From Metridium senile (taxonomy: Eukaryota > Cnidaria > Anthozoa > Actiniaria > Metridiidae), in the NCBI GenBank assembly GCA_949775045.1, contig OX459100.1, positions 2,915,936 through 2,979,935 on the forward strand: a stretch of DNA of 64,000 nucleotides, given 5' to 3'. This document shows positions 57,701 to 64,000 of this stretch, piece by piece; position 1 is the first letter of the stretch; each line of letters opens with the position of its first letter. Position numbers and translations under genes: made by a program. The notes beneath the pieces are model-generated. The model did not search any database, was not told the origin of the DNA, and was given only the letters and a program-made list of their open reading frames with translations.

Positions 57701-59415
57701 AGTAAGCGGTGGAAACGTCCACAAACTTTAGTCTACAAGAATCAGTGACAATATTTGTTGGTTTCTATATTTCGAAAATCATTTCAGGAAGGTTTTTCAA
57801 TTAGCACTTTTCTCAATTTCCAGAATTTGTCGATTTTGACCCCCAAGACTTTTCCATGGTCTAAAGCCGACGTTTGATATAATAATTAAAAGGGATAAAG
57901 GACACATTACCATTTAACATAAACTCATATTCGACAAATATATTAACGTTAATTTGTTTGGATAACAACAACAACATTTATGACAAATAATATAAACGGG
58001 ATGAAAATATTTTCAAGGCAAAATATAACCTAATAAAAATACTTTTGATTGAGAAATTAATGAATTCCAATTTTTATTGCATGCAAAGTTTCTTTTTGTA
58101 TTGTTCTTGAAGATTTCCGTAGATGCACGCAACATAAGAAAGCTCGGGAATTCTTTAGAAAATAGAAAAATTTAAAAATATAAAATGTAGTTAATTGAAA
58201 ACATGTAAATTTGTTTTGAAAATGTCGTTAAAAGGTTCGCGACATACATATGTCATCTTCAAAAAAATAAACTAAAAATAACAAAATTACATAAAAAAAT
58301 TGACAAATCAAACCAGGAGTCTTTCATTTTTAATCGTGTTTTGGGTAAAAAAAAAAAAATGGAAAAACAACACGAAAATTCTGTTCTTGAAAATCTTGCG
58401 GAAAATGGTATGAATATCGGCCCGAAAGACACAATATATAAAGCGCATTTGAAAATATATATTTCATTTTTAATGCGCATGCATGCTTTAAACACACACA
58501 AATGTAAATTCAATGTAATCAACGTCAGTTCATGATCATCAAGGGATACAAAAAATATATGATTTACTGAATAAGAAGTACATTAGAAATGTTTGAATAC
58601 CCAAGAAAATTGAAAACGTGCCCAAAATAACTTTCACTATATTCTCTTACTTTAGATTATGCAAAAATTATCTCTTTTTAGTTAAAGATAAACAGTAGCA
58701 TGTTACGCTCCACTTCCGCTTTTCAAGAGTAGAAGACATAGAACTCAGCTGCATGATTTCAAGACATTTAAGAATTCACCTCGAAAACTAACCAATAATA
58801 GATATGAAGGGCTTCGAAGACACCGAGGTTCAATTTCTAACATTGAACTCTTGATTTTGATATTTTTATTTCTTATCCTGTCATTTTCTAGCTCTATTGT
58901 TGGTTTTCGGTTCAATTAGCGAAAGAAATGAGCTCAAACAAATTAAATCGAGCAGGAAAAAGTAGGAAAAATATAGGAGGGAAATCCTAAAGTGCGTAAA
59001 AAAGTGTAGCTATAGCTCTCGTTCTAAGCAGTATTTCTTCAACCACACGAAACTGAGCTAATGTGATCCTCTGACTTTCAATGAATGGCTTTTAGATCAA
59101 TTAGCGAGCGATGTAAACGCAAACAAACTAGCTCGCTCTAGCAAAAAAACAATCCTTTAATACAAAGCAAAGACTGCAATCAAGGATATCTATAGATTAA
59201 ATTTCTTATTAAATGAATATATTACTTCAACTACTTTAATGAGAACCCCAGTTATAATTTTGCGATGCTGTCACATTCAATGATTTCAAATACATGAAAA
59301 AAAACCCTTAATTTCAAGGAAATATTCACTCACCATCTTTATCATACTTTCTAAAGGTTTCATAGAAGCTAGTCGAGTCCAACTTATTAGTATCTAGGAA
59401 AGGTTTGGAGGCCAT
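45777..59415 (-). CDS. gene B: hexa-EF-hand calcium-binding protein, tandem paralogue of gene A, 11 exons
   Basis: Same family and structure as gene A. Coding exons, first to last: 59334-59415, 50991-51061, 50682-50771, 50245-50355, 49820-49876, 49347-49427, 49112-49167, 48933-48972, 48380-48439, 47175-47246, 45777-45923. The product is 288 residues. EF loops lie at 25-36, 70-81, 124-135, 169-180, 215-226 and 260-271. The third loop (DPDREGYMGRKQ) ends in Gln instead of Glu at position 12, so this site has probably lost or weakened Ca2+ binding; gene A keeps Glu there. Exon 4 is 15 bases longer than in gene A, adding a Lys-rich stretch (HPVGKAKKGS) between EF2 and EF3. Start ATG in the context of MASKPFLDTN. 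The first intron is about 8.3 kb. About half of residues match gene A; exons 3, 5 and 10 are most alike. Intron phases 1,0,0,0,0,0,2,0,0,0 are identical in both genes. Introns carry several MITEs and a (GAT)n array. Confidence 0.93.
46514..46850. mobile_element. palindromic MITE, family 4 copy 2, internally duplicated
   Basis: Same ends as copy 1. The central segment (TTCAGCCTGCTATGCTCAAT...GCTTACCGGACAATTATTCA) is present twice in tandem, at about 46580-46670 and 46670-46755. In intron 10 of gene B. Confidence 0.8.
46919..47158. mobile_element. fold-back MITE abutting exon 10 of gene B
   Basis: CTCCAGAAACTAGTTGG...GGCGAGTTGGACGAGTCGGA + CGCACAGAGACTGGG faces CCCAGTCTCCGTGCGTCTGA + CTCGTTCAACTCGCC...CTGGTTTCTGGGG. 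Only about 16 bp of intron separate it from exon 10. Confidence 0.85.
47762..47991. mobile_element. TIR element, family 5 copy in gene B intron 9
   Basis: TTATCTAGCACCGTTGTACT + ATTTGACAAAAGGCGCA faces TGCGCCTTTTGTTAAATAGT + ACAGTGGTGATAGATAA. Confidence 0.8.
48112..48306. mobile_element. palindromic MITE, family 4 copy 3
   Basis: Inner arms (CAAACGTTGAGCTTGCAA / TTGCAAGCTCAACGTGCG) and right end CGCAGGGAACTGTGAAGGGG match copies 1 and 2. In intron 9 of gene B, about 70 bp from exon 9. Confidence 0.8.
48650..48823. mobile_element. palindromic MITE in gene B intron 8
   Basis: CGCTAACGCGTTGCTATGTA + CGTTTCCACCCAATTCAAA faces TTTGAATTGGGTGGAAACGT + GCATAGCAACGCGTTAGC. Confidence 0.85.
49481..49575. 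mobile_element. decayed relative of the 26.1-kb fold-back element
   Basis: CAGGGGTACTCCGTATATTT, later CCCTAAAAAGGTACG, as in the element at 26109-26325. It lies in intron 5 of gene B. Confidence 0.45.
49955..50240. repeat. (GAT)n/(GGT) microsatellite in gene B intron 4
   Basis: Imperfect GATGATGGT array ending next to exon 4. Gene A has a longer one, but in intron 3, so the two arose separately. Confidence 0.9.
51764..51937. mobile_element. fold-back MITE in gene B intron 1
   Basis: TAATAGACCTCTTTACCT faces AGGTAAAGAGGTCTATTA. The inner arms CAATTTCAGACCACGTGTCA / ATCACGTGATCTGAAATGG and CCCTTGAGAATT / AATTCCCAAGGG also match. Confidence 0.85.
51939..51960. repeat. (CACG)n microsatellite
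   Basis: Five to six CACG units directly after the MITE. Confidence 0.85.
52325..52402. repeat. hairpin with GGCCGAGAGAGAGAAT arms
   Basis: TTTTGGCCGAGAGAGAGAAT and its complement ATTCTCTCTCGGCCAAAA lie about 40 bp apart. Confidence 0.7.
53167..53192 (+). ncRNA. hammerhead-like core, separate repeat family
   Basis: CTGATGA, extra T, five-base-pair stem GTCGG/CCGAC with a 3-base loop, GAAAG. No GTC close by. In intron 1 of gene B. Confidence 0.3.
53267..53953. mobile_element. 687-bp TA-flanked TIR element
   Basis: Perfect 24-bp TIR starting CTCAGGTGTGTTAAGGCC, with TA outside both ends (53265-53266, 53954-53955), as in Tc1/mariner-type insertions. No transposase frame. GTCACGTGAC occurs three times inside, at 53427, 53607 and 53789. 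In intron 1 of gene B. Confidence 0.85.
54980..55440. repeat. diverged tandem repeat (TTTTAGACATACACCAATTT)
   Basis: ACACCAATTTTGAAAAGG and TTTCCAAAGCGACGGG-like words recur about every 60 and 180 bp. Confidence 0.65.
55975..56195. mobile_element. fold-back element, CCAAGACCGAAATGCAT ends
   Basis: Left TTTCCAAGACCGAAATGCAT and right ATGCATTTTGGTCTTGGAAT are inverse copies. A single end of the same family is at 51150-51180. The ends resemble family 2 (CCAAGACCGAAATGAATGCT). Confidence 0.75.
56455..56590 (+). mobile_element. Penelope-like terminal repeat with hammerhead-like core
   Basis: Core 56455-56482: CGGACGA, A, GGGC-TAAA-GCTT, GAAAC, GTC. TACT before it can pair with AGTA after GTC. 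Then comes the shared module (TTTTTTACGGTGTTACAAAT, ATTACCTATCGTTTATATCA, CACCGACGCAGCCTATACTA, GTTTACTCGCTAG). In intron 1 of gene B. Confidence 0.6.
57652..57752. mobile_element. short fold-back in gene B intron 1
   Basis: GAATTGTCGCTGATTCTTG...GACTAGA faces TAGTCTACAAGAATCAGTGA + CAATATT. Confidence 0.55.
57760..59330. other. gene B intron 1 sequence, no exon seen
   Basis: AT-rich unique sequence; short frames have no recognisable domain. Confidence 0.5.
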
Positions 59416-59533
59416 ACTGAAGACAACTGCTTGTTAACAGCGAAGCAAGATGTCTGCAAGATCAATATAATCTTTCTTTCGCGACGGCTGGATTTGAACA
59501 CAAACATGAATAATAATGAGTGGTAGTATACAT

Positions 59534-59541
59534 GTGATTGG
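59534..59541 (-). promoter_or_regulatory. inverted CCAAT box upstream of gene B
   Basis: The same octamer as upstream of gene A (CCAATCAC in the gene's direction), 126 bp above the gene B ATG. Retention of motif and spacing in both duplicates supports a shared core promoter. Confidence 0.5.
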
Positions 59542-60007
59542 CTGGCTTGGAAATCGCCTGTAAGTACTTCGGGAACTATCTTTAATCTATCGTCAGTGTT
59601 TTTGCTTTGGGGTTTCTCTCTGAGGCAAAATAAAAAATGTTTTTAGCGGTTTTAGTTTAAATCATCAAAAACTTTTCTGTAAATATTTGCAATTGCTTTA
59701 ATAATAATCTCAAAAAGCATAATTTCCATATGGTCTAAGTTGTTCAATATGCCGCTAATTTATTACGAAGTGGAAATTAAAGGTGGTCTCATTATAGCAG
59801 AGAAACACCTCGTGTTGCCGACTAATATATAATGCTATCATTTTTTCCTGATTCTAGTGGTCCAGAGGATGTTTTATTTTGACATGAGGTTTCAAATTAA
59901 ACGTTAATAGAGGAATAGAGTTGTGGTTCGGCTTGTGGCAGCAGTGATAGATAATTAATTGAGCTTCTTTTATTGGTTTATTCTTTCCATATCAGGCTCT
60001 ACTTTCA

Positions 60008-60120
60008 CAATAACCACAATGCCTTCTGTTTTTTGGAGTAGCTTTTGTAATTCAAATCAAACAATTTTAGTTCAAATCAAACCAATTTGAATTACAATAT
60101 CTACCCCGAAAAACACAAAA
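60008..60120. mobile_element. fold-back MITE, family 3 copy 2
   Basis: Starts CACAATGCCTTCTGTTTTTT and keeps the TTTGTAATTC / GAATTACAATATCTACCCC core of copy 1; the right end has decayed. Confidence 0.65.
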
Positions 60121-60479
60121 ATACTTCACTTTTCTTTATCACTCTCCCCTTATAAGCATCTTTTCTTTTCATTCTTTTTATTTTTTTCATCATTTAATAT
60201 TTTAATATTATCTCCGTTGCTTTTATTTATATTTATTCATATTTTTATCTTATATTTATTTCAGACCGATCGTCTATTGCCAATACAGAACAGGTTTTCG
60301 ATAACACAAATTCCTTTTGGCAATGAGGAAAACCTGATCTTGAAATCATGAAACATTTATTAATTATTTTTTATATTTCTCCTCCTTTGGTTGTAGATCA
60401 ATCCTCTAAGAATTCTTGAGCTATTTTATAGTGCTTATTCGATTTTATGCCAATAGTAATTTTCATACTTGAGTTCTCA

Positions 60480-60662
60480 TCGATCAACCTCAGCCTCGAT
60501 AGCGTGTAATATATTCTTTAGCAAATTGACTACAACCCGCGGTAATTTAAAGAGATACGCCTTATAAAACAATATTAAGTGCAATACTTCAAAATTCCAC
60601 GGGCTATAATCAAATTCTAAAGAATATATAACACACTATCGAGGCACTATTAGGTTGATGAA
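60480..60662. mobile_element. palindromic MITE
   Basis: TCATCGATCAACCTCAGCCT...CGATAGCGTGTAATATATTC + TTTAG faces CTAAAGAATATATAACACAC + TATCGAGGC...AGGTTGATGA. Confidence 0.8.
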
Positions 60663-60970
60663 AGATAACTGTGAAAAGGTCCTCAACAACATACAATTCT
60701 ATTTCTTCAGGAAACGCGCAAAACATTGAATATTTACCAATTAACTACTTTGAGCTGGTTTGATTGTTTTTTTTTTTTTGGTTTTCGTTTAATTCCAAAT
60801 GAATTCCTAAGCTATTTTAAAATTTTCAATTTCAATTTTTCAACATGTCACAAATTCTACATTCCAACGAACAAAAACATTGAATATTTTCCAAAAAACA
60901 CTAACATGCTTGAAAATGTTTAGTTTTTTTTTGCCGTTGTAATGACGATATCAATCATTCTGTAACATCC

Positions 60971-60999
60971 CTGAAGATGGGCGCTTAGCCCGAAACGTC
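60971..60999 (+). ncRNA. hammerhead-like core, separate repeat family
   Basis: CTGAAGA, extra T, stem GGGC/GCCC with loop GCTTA, GAAAC, GTC. The best-formed stem in the window, but the flanks do not match the other families. A related but decayed motif (CTGAAGATGGCC...GAGAGC) is at 40604-40630. Confidence 0.4.
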
Positions 61000-61424
61000 G
61001 GACTAAATAATCTAAAAAAGGTTGATGGCTCTTACTTCTTTATGCTTGAAAACGTTTTAATTGCTGATGTTTTTTAAGTCTAAAATTCCATGGTGAGATT
61101 CCACAGGCAGTGTTTATTAAATAATATTTAATGAAAAAAGTATGTGGTAGATTTTATCAATGGATGCACAGAGCAAAATTGATGTTTTTATGTCTGCTAA
61201 ACACGCCAGCAGCGCATATTATATGCATATAAATTATACATGCACACATGAAAGGCTATATAGGAGTTGGGAATAGCAAATTGAAATTACAAATTTTAAC
61301 TTTAAGCCCTCTTCAGGTTTCTCCTACTGTTAAGTTCTGTTTTTTTTTTGTAAGGTAAATCAGTTTAAGTGCGGGTTCATAACAGGAATAACTGTATAAT
61401 GACGCTCTTGAATTACACACCTAT

Positions 61425-61697
61425 TTTAAAAATTGTTGTCGTAATCAAAACTACAGTCTACACTGTGAAGCCTGCAGAGGATGTCGGTATTTCTTCTCTT
61501 GTTATCGATTATTCATAGCATGCATATATGGGTTGTCTGATGACCATAACACGGTTGTTGTAGTGGTCGATGATGAAACTAACATTTCTCTAATATACAC
61601 GTAATGAATCACAGATGATGTTTATATTACCGACATCCTTTGCAGGCTTTTGCAAAGTGTGCACTGTAGCTTCGGCTGCGACAACGATTGTTTCGAA
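61425..61697. mobile_element. TIR element, family 6 copy 2
   Basis: Left TTGTTGTCGTAATCAAAACT...GAAGCCTGCAGAGGATGTCG faces right CGACATCCTTTGCAGGCTTT...GCTGCGACAACGATTG. Confidence 0.75.
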
Positions 61698-61854
61698 CTA
61701 CAATACATTTATTATTCATGTATTAATGGACTGAAGGTCAAATGAAGACCATATTGCAAACTCACAAAAATAAAACATTTTAAAATTAATTTGTTTTGAA
61801 ACCATCTAATGTATATTTGATGCAGAAAATATTTTTAAATATTTATTATGCCAT

Positions 61855-62700
61855 CTGCGGTACCGATAATACTTCCGCCTCAGAAAAATCCCACTTCTGA
61901 CACCATTTGAGGTATTTGATTAGATAAAGGACAATGAAAATGATAAAAATGAAGGCATTATAGGATATCCAACTCGTTGAGTGACTGTCAAATTCAATAC
62001 GTGATCTGTGGTAAAACTTTCGTCTCGAAAACAACTCCACTTGTGACACCATTTGAGGTATTTGGTAAAGGGGAATCAATTAATTGATCAAAATGGAGGC
62101 ATTATAGGATATCAAACTCGTTGAGTGACTGTCAAATCCAATAGGTGATCTGTGGTAATACTTCCGTCTCAAACAAATCTCACTTTTGACACCATTTGAG
62201 ATATTTGGTAAAGGACAACCAAACTGATAGAAATGGAGGCATTACAGGATACACCCTTTCCGAGAAACTTTGTCACCCGTAAAGTGAAAAGCCTACAAGC
62301 TAGTAGCGCAGGGGATTATGGATTACCTATGCATACTTTATTAGAACGCAGGGATTTCATGGCCACATTGCTACACTTGTCAATATGTTATTGAGAAATA
62401 TCCATTTTGACTTATCAAACAACAAGAAAGGTATTCCGAATGCACATTTAGTTTCTGAACTGGTCCATGATCCTGTGCGCCACTAGCTTGTGTGGTTTTC
62501 ACGGGTGGCAAACTTTCTCGAAAAAGGTGTATCCAATTAACTCGTTGAGTGACTGTCATATTCAATACGTGATTGATTCTGTGGTAATGCTTCAATTCTG
62601 TCTCGAAAACATCCTACTTCTGACACAAGAGCAATCTATGCTAACAGTATTGTCTTAGTAGATATCGAGGTAGAGCTTTTAGACACCATTTGAAATGTTT
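61855..62700. repeat. about 145-165-bp tandem repeat, four copies with an insertion
   Basis: AACTCGTTGAGTGACTGTCA and ACACCATTTGAGGTATTTG recur near 61970, 62110 and 62535, with a partial copy at the left. About 270 bp of unrelated sequence interrupts the array at 62265-62530. Confidence 0.8.
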
Positions 62701-62974
62701 GAAGAAGAACAATATTTCTAATTGGTAAATATTGAAGAGATGTGATTTTTGATTTGCTTTTAGATCACAAAAATACTGACAGCTTTTGACAGGTGGTGTA
62801 TAAATGAAATCTATTTTGATGCTAAATGTATTGTATTCTATTGTTTGACTATCTCAAAGGCGCCATAAACTAAATGAATATTGAATTTTGTGGTAAAATA
62901 GATCTGATATGTCAAATTTATATAATCCACTTCTGACACCATTCAGTATCATTTTAACTATCAATACTCAGGTT

Positions 62975-63130
62975 TCATGTTATATAGCACCGCTGTACAA
63001 TTTGACAAAAGGTGCATTTGCACAGGCATAATTTCGATTCGTAAATTTAAATGTGTTTTCTATTGTTTAGCGGTGTTTTCCCGTGATTAGCTTGGAATAT
63101 GTGAATATTTTTACAATAAATCGAGGCTAG
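62975..63130. mobile_element. TIR element, family 5 copy, right end truncated
   Basis: TTTCATGTTATATAGCACCG + CTGTACAATTTGACAAAAGG, ending at AATAAATCGAGGCTAGC where the right arm is lost at the border of the next element. Confidence 0.75.
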
Positions 63131-63136
63131 CACTTA

Positions 63137-63338
63137 GACCCTGTCTACACGGATCCGGATACTTTTGCAACCGCATACTTTTTGATGCGAATCGGCCTAT
63201 CGTCCACACGAATCCATTGAATCCGGTCACCAAAACCGCATACTTTTACTTGAGTCCTCCGGATACGCGGATTCGTGTGGACGCAAATATTTCTATGCGG
63301 TTTCAGCCGGATCGGATTCGTGTAAACGAGGCCTTAGA
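63137..63338. mobile_element. fold-back MITE with TACACGGATCCGGAT arms
   Basis: Left CTTAGACCCTGTCTACACGG + ATCCGGAT; right ATCGGATTCGTGTAAACGAG + GCCTTAG. CGCATACTTTT and ACACGAATCC recur inside. Confidence 0.7.
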
Positions 63339-63399
63339 GTTATTACAAATAACAGCATCACTTATTACACCGCATAACTTAAAGTCAGCCGCAAGATAA

Positions 63400-63715
63400 T
63401 AATGAGCTCAAATATTCAGCTTAAAAAAGAGAAGCTTATAAAAAAGGTTTTTGTAGAAGTAAAGGGTGCAAAATGTTGCTTGGATTACGATGTTAATTTT
63501 GCACCCCCTAACCAAGTTTAACCTGTTATTAAAACCCACAAATTACAGTTGGAATATTGGCTCCCCACAAAAAATGCCGATTTTTGACAAATTTGAGCTC
63601 AAAAAAGAGAAGCTTAGTTATTGACATTATTTAACATTTGATATTGCAAACGTTTAGTCAATATTTCATTTTTGATTTGCACCCCCTACCTAACAGAGAT
63701 CACCTTTTAAAAACT
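63400..63715. repeat. about 190-bp direct repeat
   Basis: GAGCTCAAA...AAAAAAGAGAAGCTTA and TTTTGCACCCCCTAAC recur with about 190-bp spacing. Confidence 0.75.
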
Positions 63716-64000
63716 TTTAAAATGTAGTTTATTACACGAAGTTGAGCAATTTTGGCCTGTTTTCTTTGTAAATTACCTCATTAAATACGCTTCGCCTGAT
63801 TGAACTTCGCGCTCAAACAGCAGAAAAGACCCGGATGTGTCCGGGCATTCTATGCGATGAGCTTGCTACATACTTGTGAAAGTGGTACGATCTTCAGTGT
63901 TAGCTACTTATTTTCAATGTTATCTAAATTTCAGATACAGCAAAAGGTTGTTCTACTACACCATATTTCGACTACACCAAATGCCACTTGTCTTTTCAAT

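Overview
The window is animal nuclear DNA: AT-rich, intron-bearing, and densely filled with fold-back (MITE-like) elements, minisatellites and simple repeats. Nothing bacterial or viral is seen. The GPCR, the invertebrate-type calbindins and the style of repeats fit a cnidarian, possibly an anthozoan such as a sea anemone. That assignment is an inference; no species-specific gene was recognised.

Three protein-coding genes can be supported. (1) An intronless coding region for a class A (rhodopsin-like) GPCR of 360 residues on the + strand at 21279-22361. (2) and (3) Two head-to-tail paralogues on the - strand, each with 11 coding exons, which I reconstructed by hand from splice sites and reading frame. 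Gene A spans 42776 down to 29033 (293 residues) and gene B spans 59415 down to 45777 (288 residues). Both encode six-EF-hand calcium-binding proteins of the calbindin D28k / calretinin / secretagogin / calbindin-32 family. All ten introns sit at the same places with the same phases (1,0,0,0,0,0,2,0,0,0), so they are a tandem duplication. They are roughly half identical by eye. Both have very long first introns (about 6.5 and 8.3 kb), and both carry an inverted CCAAT box 124-126 bp upstream of the ATG.

Layout. 1-21 kb: gene-poor, with minisatellites (111-bp, 74-bp, 31-bp and about 61-bp units), a nested composite of inverted-repeat elements with a tRNA-derived SINE (4.7-7.07 kb), long (ATC)n arrays, and a compositionally distinct block at 14.1-14.8 kb. 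21-22.4 kb: the GPCR, with a palindromic MITE just upstream. 22.4-28.9 kb: fold-back elements. 29-42.8 kb: gene A. 42.8-45.7 kb: repeat-filled spacer. 45.8-59.4 kb: gene B. 59.5-64 kb: more repeats. The introns of A and B hold MITEs, (GAT)n, (AAAC)n and (TGAA)n arrays.

The most interesting non-coding signal is a recurring motif with a hammerhead-ribozyme-like core: CTGANGA, one extra base, a short stem-loop, GAAAC, and often GTC with a flanking pairing arm. It occurs at about eleven places in several unrelated repeat families on both strands, in the manner known for Penelope-like elements. A 300-bp palindromic element with perfect 9-bp target-site duplications (Mutator-like signature), a TTAA-flanked element nested in a Penelope-like repeat, and a TA-flanked element with three evenly spaced GTCACGTGAC palindromes are also well defined.
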